Shown here piece by piece: positions 22,496 to 33,955 of a DNA stretch of 64,000 bases. The notes under the pieces were generated by a model. That model was given only the letters and a program-made list of their open reading frames with translations, did no database searches and was not told the origin of the DNA. This DNA is from Datisca glomerata (taxonomy: Eukaryota > Streptophyta > Magnoliopsida > Cucurbitales > Datiscaceae). The position numbers and the translations under genes were made by a program. The stretch spans positions 444,715 through 508,714 of the forward strand of contig QANY01005361.1 of NCBI GenBank assembly GCA_003255025.1, in the 5' to 3' direction. The number at the start of each line of letters is the position of its first letter. The stretch's first letter is position 1.

Positions 22496-22920
22496 ATTTT
22501 GAAAGGAAGTCCTCAAGTACCTACTTTGGTAACTGTTAGACGTCAAGACTCGAAGAGTGGGATTTCTGATGCAAAATTTACTTATGGAGACAAAAATATG
22601 AAGACCATATATGTTAATGATGCTGTCAGGCTTTTGGAAGGTCCCCTTAAGGTCTGATGTTAGCCTATGTTATTGTTAGGTGGTTACTGGATATATTTTT
22701 TTGGGTAGGCTGGTTATTGAATAGATATAGTTGTAGAATGTGAAAAGTCATCTGATTGAGTCTATCTCAAATACAGGATAAGTAAGGGTTTGTGAAATAT
22801 ATTTATAGGCACATCATTTTCATATTTGATGAAAATGAAGAGCAAAATGGTGGCTATTTCTGCTGCAAATCTCATATGTGTGAGAAAATTAAGGTTTCTT
22901 ATGATACTTCCAGTAAGGTT
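22496..22920 (+). pseudogene. SPT5-like transcription elongation factor fragment (KOW region)
   Basis: Two exon-like blocks with good splice sites. Exon 22496-22651 follows TCTAG and precedes GTCTGA; it reads ILKGSPQVPTLVTVRRQDSK and YVNDAVRLLEGPLK in 52 codons. Exon 22777-22920 follows ACAG and ends before GTAAGT; it reads VKYIYRHIIFIFDENEEQNG and GYFCCKSHMCEKIKV in 48 codons. The pattern LKG-P, D-VR-EGP-K, VK-IY--I-FI-D, G-F-C--S--C is that of the KOW segment in plant SPT5, the DSIF subunit that rides on RNA polymerase II. A TAA at 22783-22785 stands where a Gln codon is expected, right after the Asp-Lys that opens exon 2. Upstream exon-like text (21873-22280) was not assigned. It is a pseudogene or captured fragment. 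Confidence 0.7.
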
Positions 22921-23107
22921 GTAAGTCTCTCTCTATCCTGTTGCATTGTATCGATTGTTAATGTCCTTGCTAATTGATATATTCTCCTTCCCGGCTTTTT
23001 AATCGGTGTAGTATGCAAATTTACTTGAGTATTGTAGTGTGCAAATTTACTTCAGATATGCAATGCCAAACATACAGGCGTTTGACCTCAATACTCCCTA
23101 TTGAATC

Positions 23108-23213
23108 ATGGCTCGCGCATGTCAACTTTCCGAAGACATAATTTTTTACTCAGGTGGAACCACGTGGCCGTAAGATCAAATCGAATCTTATTCAGAGATC
23201 AACATGCGCGACC
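23108..23213. repeat. Short inverted repeat
   Basis: GGCTCGCGCATGTCAAC (from 23110) and GATCAACATGCGCGACC (to 23213) are imperfect reverse complements with about 70 bp between them; a CCACGTGG palindrome lies in the loop. It may be a decayed small fold-back element. Confidence 0.35.
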
Positions 23214-23669
23214 AGGATTAATCGTTGCAGCCTAGTTTCGGGTAAAAAAATATTGTTTTAAGTACTATCAGAGGCCCGAAAGCTGTTTCGTTCTTTTAAA
23301 AAATACTGTTTTAAGTCTCATCTCTTTTAAATTAAAACGTAAATAGGTTGTTTTTCAAATTTTATGGGGTTATAATTTATAAAATTAAAGGTAAAAATTT
23401 CAAATTTTAATATTCAATTTCAGACTTTTAGCGGATATGTTTGATTTATAGATAGAATCTGATCCTTGAAGGTTATACGTTTTCGTCAAACTGATAAGTA
23501 GGATTTACCGACCATCATAACATCGCGACCTATAATTATATATGGTGAAAACCTGTGTCGCTCGATATTTGTTTCAAAAGCACAATAACATTATCAATGA
23601 TAACTTTTAACGAGTTTATGAATAAGTGTTCAATTGTATCGGGAATCCATAATTAATCCAATCTAATTT

Positions 23670-24757
23670 TACATAATTATAAATATTTCACGTACAAAAT
23701 TAATAATTTTTGGAGGGGTTCACCAAAATATTTCACGTACAAAATCAATCATTCTTGGAGGGGTTCATCAAAATATTTCACGTACAAAATTAATAATTCT
23801 TAGTAGGGTTCACCAAAATATTTCACGTAGAAAATCACTCATTCTTGGGGGGTTCACCAAAATATCTCATGTACAAAATTAATAATTCTTGGAGGGGTTC
23901 AACAAAATATTTGTCGTACAAAATTAATATTTCTTTGAAGGGTTCACCAAAATATTTCACATACAAAATTAGTAAATATTTCACGTATAAAATTAATAAA
24001 TATTTCATGTATAAAATTAATAATTTTTAGAGGGGTTCATCAGAATTTTTCATGTACAAAATCAATCATTCTTGGAGGGGGTTCACAAAATATTTCACGT
24101 ACAAAATCAATAATTCTTTGAGGAGTTCACCATAATATTTCACGTACAAAATCAATAATTCTTAGAAGGGTTCACCAAAATATTTCACGTACAAAATTAA
24201 TATTTCTTAGAGGGGTTCACCAAAATATTTCACGTGCAAAATTAATAAATATTTTTTGCGTACAAAATGAATAATTCTTAGAGGGGTTCACCAAAATATT
24301 TCATTTACAAAATCAATAATTCTAGGAAGGGTTCACTTAAATATTTCACGAATAAAATCAATAATTCTTGGAGGAGTTTACCAAAATATTTCATGTATAA
24401 AATTAATAAATATTTAACGTACAAAATTAGTAATTCTTAGTGGAGTTCACCAAAATATTTCACGTATAAAATCAATCATTCTTGGAGGGGTCACCAAAAT
24501 ATTTCACGTACAAAATTAATAATTCTTAAAGGAGTTCATCAAATTATTTCACGTACAAAATCAATCATTTTTGGAAGGGTTCACCAAAATAGTTCACGTA
24601 CAAAATTAATAATTCTTAGAAGGGTTCACCAAAATATATCACGTACAAGATTAATAATTCTTGAAAGGTTTCACTAAAATATTTCACGTACAAAATTAAT
24701 AATTCTTGGAGGGGTTCACCAAAATATTTGACATACAAAATTAACATTTCTTGGATT
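23670..24757 (+). repeat. 45-bp minisatellite array (about 24 copies)
   Basis: The unit is close to TTCACGTACAAAATTAATAA followed by TTCTTGGAGGGGTTCACCAAAATAT. Anchor words CACGTAC fall at 23690, 23735 and 23780, then at nearly 45-bp steps. Copies vary by substitution and small deletions. Because 45 is a multiple of three, repetitive open frames cross the array; they are not genes. Confidence 0.93.
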
Positions 24758-24774
24758 GAAAAACCCGAGTACAT

Positions 24775-25120
24775 AATTGGTGAACCCCTCGAAAAATTAT
24801 TCTTTTGTACGTATTTGATGAACCCTACTATGTAAATGGTGAACCCCATTACGTAATTGGTGAACCGCACTACGTAATTGGTGAACCTCACTATTTAATT
24901 GGGGAACCCCTCTAAGAATTATTATTTTCTACGTAGTTGGTGAACTTCACTACGTAATTAGGTGAACTCCACTATGTAATTGGTGAACCACTCCAAAAAT
25001 TATTCTTTTGTACGTATTTAGTGAATCTCACTACATAATTAGTGAACCCCTCCAAAAATTATTCTTTTGTATGTGTTTGGTGAGTCTCACTACGTAATTG
25101 GTGAACCCCACTACGTATTT
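24775..25120 (-). repeat. Inverted continuation of the 45-bp repeat family
   Basis: Here the units read GGTGAACCCCTCCAAAAATT and ATTCTTTTGTACGTATTTGG, the reverse complement of the preceding array. Shorter ~22-bp steps of CACTACGTAATTGGTGAACC are interspersed. The orientation switch lies in about 24758-24774. Confidence 0.88.
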
Positions 25121-25570
25121 AATGAATAAAAAAACATGTCACTTACTAAATTTTATGTGATCCAGATTACTCCAAATAAAATTTAAGAATCACAATAACC
25201 CAACAATGATACCGAAAATTTCTTGTGCATCATAAAAGTTTAATGTTTTCTTTTCTATTTTCTTCTTGTTTTATCTTTTGTGTGGCAGAAAATTATTCGA
25301 CAAAACTGTACAGTAAGGATAGGCTTTAAACTCCACCTACCCCACTCTTGTAAAGTCGTTTTTAACTTTCATCTGTTTTCAAACGCATGCATTTCAACTT
25401 TACCAAATCCTATAAAAAATAATAATAATTGCAAGTAATTAATGAACTAGCACACCAGTTAGGAACGTGTTATTTGACTTTCAAAATCCATCGTCTAACT
25501 TCAGTGTCCTCTACGGTCATACTATAATGTAAAAGATTTGATCCACTTGAAGCTAAGTTTACATATTGAA

Positions 25571-26267
25571 TAAGTCTAACAAATAATATCAATCAATAAC
25601 GTGCGGAAAATAAAATATTATTATTGAGTATATTATAAATAGTTATAGTTCTATTGCTAAATTTGCATATGAATTCGTATGATCCACTTCTATTTTTTTT
25701 CTTTATTGGTACTCTAAGGACATGGGCTCGTCACCAAGTTATAGGTAAAATACTATGCCCGTGTTTCCAATGAATTGGTTGTACCAATGAGAGGATTGGA
25801 ATCCAAAATCAGAGCAAGCTACTTTCCAGTTAAATACCTTAAACACTTGTGCCAATAGTTTACGAACTTCGATGTGATAATATAATAAGACACAAAATAA
25901 ATTGTTCAACTAAATACTCATGACTATTAGTAGATCTCCAAATAAAATCCTCTAAAGTTTCGGGACAAACACTCATGAGCCCTCTTCAATTTTTTTCAAT
26001 CTCTCGAAGTTGAATAAAATTGAAGGCTCTTAAATACTAAATAATTTTAAAATAATTCTCATTTTTTAATCAATTTTTTTTTCTCCAAATTGCGAAATCT
26101 ATTTGAATTAGGATTACTATGACTAAGCTCATGTTCTTCAGGGTACACGTGTGATGTGTGCATGCTTAACCATCTGTACAATTTTTTTTTTCTTATTAAC
26201 TTTTAGTGGCTCCTGGCTAGTTATACTTATCTTTCTTCAATCACTGTAGGCGAATTCAGAAAAGTAT
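25571..26267. other. AT-rich spacer
   Basis: No coding potential or clear repeat was recognised between the duplication flank and the tandem-repeat district. Confidence 0.5.
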
Positions 26268-26684
26268 ATGTTAGGTGTAGATGCGAAAAATATGTTTGAA
26301 TCTGCTGTTAAGATAAACGTTATGCATCGTAGATTGATTTATTCAAGGATTTATGAAATGAAGAACAATCATGAGAGTAATAAGTGTGGCACATGTGAGT
26401 TGTCCCACCTATTACACTTCGATGATCAGGTTAGTGCATTATTTTTGAATGGTAGTAGTGAGGAGAAATTACATATCTGAGTGAATGGGGGCACCATCTA
26501 TTTATATAGATCCCTGATAGTGTTTCATCCATGTGCAATGTACCTCCAGAATAAGGAAGGAGGACTATTCGTGGATAGTTTTCATAGTTATGGAGATCTC
26601 TTCTATAGATCAATTCTACTTGTGGTATTCAGAACCTTCCATATAGAAGGTTACCATACATGCCTAGGTCGATGGATGGAGATA

Positions 26685-27300
26685 AGCCACGACCATCACG
26701 GTAGCCTCAGTCATGGAGGTGATGGACCTCGACCATCATGATAGCCTCGACCATTTAGGCGGTGGATTTCGACCACCATGGTAGCCTTGGTTATAGAAGT
26801 GATGAACCTCGACCATCATGGTAGCCTCAGACATGGAGGTGACAGATCTCGGCCATCATGGTAGCCTCAACCATGAGGGTGGTGGACCTCAGCCATCATA
26901 ATCATCTTGGCCATGAAGGTGATGACATTGGCCATCGTGGTAGCCTCAGACATGAAAGTGATGGGCCTCGATCATCGTGGTAGCCTCAAACATGAAAATG
27001 ATAGATCTCGACCATCCCGGTAGCCTATGCCATGAAAGTGGTGGACCTCGATCGTCGTGACTCATCGTAGCCTCACCCATCATGGTAGCCTCAACCATTT
27101 ATGTGATGGACCTCGACCATCATCATAGGCTTTGTAATAAAGGTAATGCATCTCGACCATCATGGTAATTTCGACCATGAGGGTGGTGGACCTCAGCCAT
27201 CATGGTATCCTTGGCCATGGATGACTTCTGTCATCATGGTAGCCTCGGTCATGGAGGTGATGGATCCTTACCATCATGGTAGCCTCGACCATCAATATGA
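26685..27300. repeat. 40-bp tandem array in module A
   Basis: About 15 units of the type GACCTCGACCATCATGGTAG then CCTCAGTCATGGAGGTGATG. GTAGCC anchors at 26701, 26741 and 26781 give a period of exactly 40. Each unit carries the dyad ACCAT-C-ATGGT. Confidence 0.92.
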
Positions 27301-27334
27301 CCTCAACCTCAGACCATTGTTCGACCTATGGCCT

Positions 27335-27715
27335 TGGGGATGCGTCATTCTTGGACCATCATTTAGTCCATGACTTAGGGGTTGCCTCATCCTCAGACCA
27401 TGGTTCAATCGGTGGCCTAGGAGACGCCTCATCCTTAAACAATGGTTCAACCATGGTCAAGGAGACGCATTATCCTCAGAGCATGGTTCAATCCATGGCT
27501 TTCAATATGCCTCATCTGTGGACCATGGTTCAGCCCATGTCCTAAGGGATGCCTCATCCTCACACCATGGTGCAACCCATGGCCTTCGATACACCTCATC
27601 CTTGGACCATGGTTCAGCCCATGGCCTTGAAGAGGGCTCATCCGCAAACAACGGTTTAGCCTATGACCTTAGGAACACCTCATCTTTGGAGCATAGTTCA
27701 CCCATGGCCTTCATG
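27335..27715. repeat. 42-bp tandem array in module A
   Basis: About 9 units around GCCTCATCCTTGGACCATGG and TTCAGCCCATGGCCTT, with the palindrome ACCATGGT. GCCTCAT anchors at 27384 and 27426 give a period of 42. The open frames across it (27276-27718) are repeat translations. Confidence 0.88.
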
Positions 27716-27815
27716 TAAGTGTCTCTTCATGGATCATGCACCCAATGTTACTGGGCCCTTTCCAGTTTAGGTCTTGGATCTTGGGTGATGGCCCAAGTAA
27801 CCTTTTCTCCTCCAT

Positions 27816-29630
27816 AATTCACCCACAGTTGTCGAATTCGAAGCGTAGGGTAAGATTCGATAAGTATATCTTTGTAGGACATTATATGTGACTCTAGAAG
27901 CTTTTATTGATTTCAAACCTTTCACTACTTCATTCCTGGTCATTTCGTTGAATCTCTCTAGTTCAGATGTCAGTAGTTTTTATCTGAGATGTTGGCGAGA
28001 CTAAAAAAAATTTCATGTCTAGGATATTTTTCATATGATCCAGAGTTCTATAGTTCATGTTTAGTGGGTTGTGGCATATACAAGCTTAGTCTGGTTATTG
28101 GTTTGTTTTTTGGATGCATCAATTTCATTATCAACCGACGGTTGATGTATCATGAATGCTTCATAAGGGGTCTGATGGTTGGTTGGAGATACTTGTGTTT
28201 AGTTCTTAGTGAGCTCATTCGCGGAATGCCAAGTGCAAGTCATGACGTTGGGGCCACTAGGTAGTGAGGTTTATTCAAGAACATTCAAATGTTAGATGTA
28301 GATTGATGATGGCGTCTCAGAGCATCCTTGTGTCTGAGGTGGGCTTCATTCATATTTTCCAATTTTATCTTGGTAAAAAAGGTTGTAATCTTTATTAACA
28401 CTGGGCTTTCTTTTGTTACAATGTATGAGACCGTGCCTTTAGGGCTGAAGCTCTCTCGCTCAAGTTTACGTATGTCATTCCATCTATGGATTGAATCTAT
28501 CAATCGATTAGGTGGCTTGCGTTAGATGGATTGAGCTATCATCACGACTAAATCTTTACGCCTCATCTTGAATGCATCATAAGGAGTTGAGGCTAAGTTT
28601 GAATCCTTTATGGTTCGATCTAGGTGGTAAGATGTCCATTCCATTGGGATTATCTTGTAGCCAGGTTGAATTGATGGTGTTTGAATTTGGTTGATATTAT
28701 TTCCTAATGATATGATATGCTCTCTTTAGAGATAGGATTTGTTTAGAATTCTACATTGCATTCTTGTATCGATCCATGCTTAATCATGTTGCCAATATAC
28801 TATTTTGGCATATCACATCTCATGACGGATGATGGAGTTATTTCCCTCAATGGCATGCATCCCAAGGGTTCTTCTTACCATTTACGATCACTTTCTCAGA
28901 AACCAACTCATGGATAAGAACTGAAGGTTTAGATGCCCCGATTCTTGACTCTATCCCATTACTCGATGTTTGAGGTTTAGACTAACTAAGTCATCTTGTG
29001 ATCCAACAAATTTTGTTGAAACGTTTTATCACTGGTCATTCGTGCGTCCCTTAGAGCTTGTTTCTTACTAACTTCAAAGTTTGTTTCTTACTAACCCAAT
29101 GCTTTAGTTGGAGCATGTATGAACTCTAATGCACTTTGGTATAGTGAAGGGCTTGCATAACCCTAATGAAAGGACTTTCAAAGACTTTTGGAGATATTCC
29201 CCCATCCTCACTTCCTTAGCTTTAGTAATCTTTATCGTTTGGCCGATTATGATCTGGGAGTTTATGAATGCCTTTAGCTTCTATGCCCCCAATTGAATGG
29301 CCAAATGTGCACCCTCACTAATATTCACTCATAAGACCTTATTTGTTTGGCGTTTTTCCATTGAAACTATCATTTCATCCTCGTGTGCTAACGCCCATAA
29401 ATAATCAACAAGCTTGTTTCCTAGAGTGAGGTCCATATTTGAGTATATGATTGATGGTCCAAGATGAACTTATGTCTTTAATCTTCCTTGGTTAATGTTT
29501 GATGCTACTTGTCCTCCCAAAATATTTGAAGTGAATGAATATTTTCATAAATGTGACTTCGGGTCTTATAATCATCAGTGTGACTACGGGTGCCAATGTA
29601 TCATCCATTATTCTAATGTAAGATTTTTCT
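27816..29630. other. Anonymous sequence between repeat modules
   Basis: No protein family recognised. An open frame of 91 codons at 27989-28264 has no recognisable motif. Composition is close to unique sequence. Confidence 0.4.
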
Positions 29631-29639
29631 CTTAGCCAT

Positions 29640-30600
29640 CAGTGATGGATGAAGACCATATAGCTTAAGGCAAAGGCTTTCATCTGATCATCTGGTGATC
29701 TTCGGTGTCACAAAAGGTTATGGTGGTTCTTTTATCCTATGCATGGTCTTTCTCTTTGTCATATTAGGTGAGTAGGATACCTTGGTTGCTGTGGCCTTAG
29801 GAAATGTCTTTTATCAGAGTGTCTTGTGAATCACACACTATGAAAGACAATCGTGGTCCTTTTTCCCTCTACGAGTTCTTTCTCCTAATCATCTTAAATG
29901 AGTATGAGGTCCCGACGGTGGTGGCCTTAGGCGATGTTTTTCATCCGAGCATCTTGTGAACTTAGGCGCCATGAAAGACTACTATGGTCATTTTTCCCTA
30001 TACATGGTATTTCTCCTAGTTATCTTAAGTGAGTAGGAGGCCTCGATAGCTGTGGCCTCAACGAGGTACTTCATCCAGGAATCTTAAAAAATCGAGTGCC
30101 ACAAATGTTTATCTGGTCATTTTCCTTAGTGTCTTTCTCCAAATCATCTTATGTGAGTAGGAGGCCTCGACGACCTTGGCCTTAGATGAAGTTTTTCATC
30201 CGAGCATCTTGTGAACACAGGCTCTATGAAAGACTATCATCGTCATTTTTCCCCTGTGAAAGGTCTTTCTTAGTCATTTTAGGTGAGAAGGAGTCCTTTG
30301 TGTTTGTGGCCTTTGGCAACATATTTCATTTAAGAATCTTGTGAACATGAGTGATATAAATGTCTATCGTGGTCCTTTTTTCCTATGTAGGGGGTCCTAA
30401 TCATCTTAGGTGAATAGGAGGCCTCAACATTTGTGTCCTTAGACGAGGTCTTTTATCTTAGCATCTTGTGAACTCAGGCACCATAAAAGACTACTGTGAT
30501 CATTTCACCATATACAAAGTCTCTCTCGTAGTCACCTTAGGTGAGTAGGAGGGATCGACGGTCACGACCTCAAGCGAGCATATGAGTATTGGATCTTGTG
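29640..30600. repeat. ~130-bp tandem array (about 7-8 copies)
   Basis: GTGAGTAGGA-like anchors at about 29768, 29899, 30029, 30153, 30283, 30410 and 30541 give steps of 124-131 bp. Each unit carries CATC.GAGCATCTTGTGAAC and GGTCTTTCTC..GTCATCTTA-type text. Copies are strongly diverged. Confidence 0.85.
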
Positions 30601-30911
30601 GAACATGTCTCAGCGATCATAAATATATTCTATACCCCTAGTCATCTTGTACTCACAGGTACCTGAATGCTACTAGGTCTTTTCTGAGCATCTTGTAACT
30701 GAGTTTATGCATCCATAGCATCTCAAGCCTTAACAATTATGCTCGCTCTCTAATGGGACCGTATTTACTATTTTGATTGTATACATATAAATACTAGTGG
30801 ATTTGCCCTAGGACTTTTTGATTTTTCATTTTCTATCCCCTCATGAGCGGAACCAAGCTTCCAATCCATAGTCTTCATGATGAGATTTCATAGATTTTGA
30901 GCATTATATGA

Positions 30912-33472
30912 TGTAACACCCCGATCCCTAAGGGTTAAAGATGAATATAATTTCACAATTTAAAAATCTCTAATTCGATTGAACCCTAATTTTAAAAAAA
31001 ATCCAAATTAAAAACTCTAAGTTTACCCTAATAGAAAAACTTAACATTAAATAGCGGAAGCATAAAATTGTCATAAAACCTTACTTAATAAACTATAGTA
31101 AATGTCATATCAAACTTCAACGTGAGAAATCCATGAAGCGTGAAAATCTAACTCTTGTTTGTAGGAAAACTTGGTAAATAATGAAGCTACTGAAATACAT
31201 ATAGTTTAGGAAAAAATATTTTTCCAAAATACTATAGCTATCCATAAACTAAAAATTTTTGAAATTTTTCTACTAGTTCAGCTGGTTATGGAAGTCTCTC
31301 ACTCTTGCTTCTCGCCATCACCCCCTGTATCATAAATAATTATGTGGATGTGAGTGCTAAAGACCACTCAGTAAGTAAACTTACTATTAATAAGCTTCAC
31401 ATGTCATAAATGCATTCGTGACATAACTTAACTTAACTTGACATATATTATAAATCCAATAACGTAACATACTTGTTCCTTTATTAGGTCAACATGGCAC
31501 GTAGTTAACATGTGCCTCATACAAAATCATATAACATTCTTAACCATATCTTGTCTTGGCATATTCTATAGTTAGAAACCTAACAAGAACTGTTCACACC
31601 AGAACTAAAACGTAACATGATGAATTGGGAGATGAAACAAATGACACATGCTGGATGATAGAATCAGATGACACTCATAGGTGACGAAAAATATTTATAG
31701 ATGGCACCCCATAAGTGACGGAAAATATGAACAGATGGCTATTATAGGAGATGAAAAAACATATATAGATGACAACTCATGAGTGATGAAAAATATGAAC
31801 AGATGACACCCCATGTATGATGAAAAGATGAACACATGACACCTGATTCTTATAAGAGAACAAAATGTTAACAATCTGATTTTTTGTTAACTAAGGGATG
31901 TACTTTAAGTCATATTTCGCTCAATTGCCACTTGACTTAATTTAGCTTCATAATTCACAAAATCCAATGCATGATAATGATTGCTCATATGTCTCACATG
32001 TTAACATTTAATGCATACTAGTACATATAACAAAATTAAACATACTTAAATTTTTTTATGAAGAGGCCAAACTATATTAAAAGACAAAGGAAACAAGCTA
32101 CAAGAGGCATACCCCAGGAAAGCTCCAGCCCCTCAAGGAGGATTACCCAGTAAATGGGGGGAGGGGGGAAGGTTCCAACTGACAACAAGTCATCTGTTAA
32201 TGAGGGAATCATGAATAAATTGCATGTTCCATAATCTATCTCTAATAACATCAACAATAAACCTAGAGATGTTAAACCTATCCTTCACACTACCTTAAAA
32301 ATCCTAGCATTCCTTTCACTCCATATATTATAAATAAATGAGTTAAAGTAAGCTTAAGGATAAGACTTCTAAAATCTTTTTTCTGTGTTGGTAGCAAGCT
32401 ACTCAATCATTTGATCCCAGCAAGAGACAAAGCAACTGAGATCATAAGCTTGAGTGATAGCTACACACACACTACTAGAAAAAGTGTAATCATTTAAAGG
32501 TTATCCCTACTTTCTATATGGGTACAACAAAGCATACAGTCAGGGTCAATAGAGATACCCCAATTAAGCAGTTTATCATTAGTAGATAATTTGTCCTTAC
32601 AAGCCAGCCAACTGATAAACTATGTTTAGGGCTATTATAGGAGAACCAAACAAAGCCATGCCAGACTACCTTATAAGCATTTTGTTTGAGCACATAATAG
32701 CCAGAGGACGTAAAGAACCTACCATCCGGGGAAGGGTCCCAAATCCACCAATCATGAGCAGATCTCAATGAGGGGGCATGGTCGAAGAGGATGTTTTGAT
32801 GGAGATGAGAGCAGTGCAGTTTGTCACAGGCCAATGCCAGTTGCCCTCCCTAATAACCATGCTCACCTTATGTCCAAGCTCTAGCCAGTGTCAAAGACAC
32901 GGTTCCTCCTAAACCTATTGAGGACAAGACCAAGCTTATGCCAAGGATCACCCCAAAGGGAGGTGTTCGAGCCATCACCAATTTTGGAGTAGTAGCATTC
33001 AGTGAACCAGCTTCTAGCCTTCAAGAGTTTCCTCCACACCCAAGAGAAATAATTGGGGATCTTGACTGTGAAAATAGTACCATTTTTTTATAAGGTGGGT
33101 GTGTCACCACTTATTCCATAAAGAACCATTAGGGTTAGTGATAAGAAACCACAAGTGCTTGGAAGTGGCAACAATGGCACCAAAAGGTCAAGTATAATCA
33201 CTCATACCTAAATAGATATCTCATGATAATCATATTAATAACTGAATGATACAAAGAAATAATTGCAAACACGTTCACAAATATGAACGTTATAGAAAAT
33301 CAATTCAACAATATTAAATGTAAATACAAAATACAATTTATCACCTAGGAGCCACATCACTATGTAATCCCACTTATCTGGACTATAGAAAATATCTAGC
33401 AATCAACTAATATATAGTGTGAATAGTTAGGCCTTTAACAAAGATACCCTTAAAGGGTATAGGATTGTCACA
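30912..33472. mobile_element. Solo LTR with a nested LINE
   Basis: It begins TGTAACACCCCGATCCCTAA and ends ATAGGATTGTCACA, so the ends TGTAAC and GTCACA are near-perfect inverted repeats. It is flanked by a perfect 5-bp duplication TATGA (30907-30911 and 33473-33477). No PBS, gag or pol lies between. After removing the LINE at 32052-33202 the length is about 1.4 kb, fitting one LTR of a larger element left after LTR-LTR recombination. The TGTAACACCCC start is common among plant LTRs. Confidence 0.82.
32052..33202 (-). mobile_element. 5'-truncated LINE inserted in the solo LTR
   Basis: Minus-strand text: YFSWVWRKLLKARSWFTECY and LWGDPWHKLGLVLNRFR near 33040-32900, then HDWWIWDPSPDGRFFTSSGY and PKHSLSVGWLVRTNYL near 32750-32590, the region after RT leading into the zinc-binding motif. 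The 3' end reads TTTGGCCTCTTCATAAAAAA, a typical plant L1 tail. CATACTTAAAT (32041-32051) and CATACCTAAAT (33203-33213) flank it and look like a target duplication with one change. The frame is broken and the 5' two thirds of the element are missing, as usual for incomplete reverse transcription. Confidence 0.82.
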
Positions 33473-33594
33473 TATGACATAAATTAATTATGTCCTAGGA
33501 CCGCTTTCTTAAAACGGTGTTAGGCCTAATGTCGTATTGAATTAAGATATTTTTCATTTTTTTTTCTAGGAAGAAAAAGATTGAGCATGAACAA

Positions 33595-33955
33595 TAAATA
33601 GGTGTGGACGTAGACGCCAAAAAATAGGCGTGGACATAAATACTCAAAAAGAGGCACGAACATAGATGCTAGAAAATAGGCACGGCCATAGATGTTTGAC
33701 GTACATAGACACTGTAAGATAGGATGGACGTAGACATTAGAAAATAGGCGCAGACTTAGATGCTGCAAAATAGGCTCAGGAGTGTATGCTAGGAGATATA
33801 TGCGGTTGTAGAAGCTAGAAAATCGACGCGGATGTAGACACTTGAAAATAGGGGAGGACGTAGGCTCTACAAATGTAGACGCTAGAAAATAGGTGCAAAT
33901 GTAGACGCAGAAAATAGGCGCGCATATAGACACTGCAGAATAGGTGGCATTGGCG
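33595..33955. repeat. 26-bp minisatellite (about 13 copies)
   Basis: Units resemble GCGGACGTAGACGCTAGAAA then ATAGGC. Steps are mostly 25-26 bp with some fused units. It underlies most of a 197-codon minus-strand open frame (33526-34119), which I do not regard as a gene. Confidence 0.85.

Larger units (their letters stand above)
21195..25250. mobile_element. ~4 kb insertion in copy 2 of the duplication (type unknown)
   Basis: The block is absent from the corresponding place in copy 1 (about 13215-13230). It holds a gene-like leader (21350-21590), a (CT)n run, an SPT5-like pseudogene (22496-22920) and the 45-bp minisatellite (23670-25120). No terminal repeats or target duplication could be fixed, so it may be a gene-carrying transposon, a translocated segment, or sequence lost from copy 1. 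Confidence 0.45.
19713..25570. repeat. Segmental duplication, copy 2, expanded by later insertions
   Basis: Same gene order as copy 1. Relative to it there are two additions: about 490 bp downstream of the gene (roughly 19790-20285, no recognised content) and about 4 kb upstream of the promoter (roughly 21195-25250). The distal flank shared with copy 1 reappears at about 25330-25570. Confidence 0.75.
26268..27815. repeat. Repeat module A
   Basis: A direct copy of module B at 34905-36215. Shared parts in order: a segment with GAATGGGGGCACCATCTATTTAT (about 26484), AATAAGGAAGG, GTGGAGATC-like and CACTTGTGGTATT.AGA; a 40-bp array; a 42-bp array; and a tail with ATGCACCCAATGTTACT.GG and TCTTGGATCTTGG. 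Module A has about 115 bp in its left part that B lacks (about 26343-26455), which holds a short open frame of no recognised family. Function unknown. Confidence 0.8.

Noticed and set aside
23670..24757. Possible CRISPR array
   Set aside because: Units are contiguous tandem repeats with no unique spacers, and the setting is plant nuclear DNA.
23845..24891. Open frames with repeated YKIN/KYF peptides
   Set aside because: The 45-bp unit is a multiple of three, so a frame stays open by chance. No start context, no family.
27276..27718. Overlapping open frames on both strands
   Set aside because: They are translations of the 42-bp array, with repetitive His/Pro/Met-rich text in every frame.
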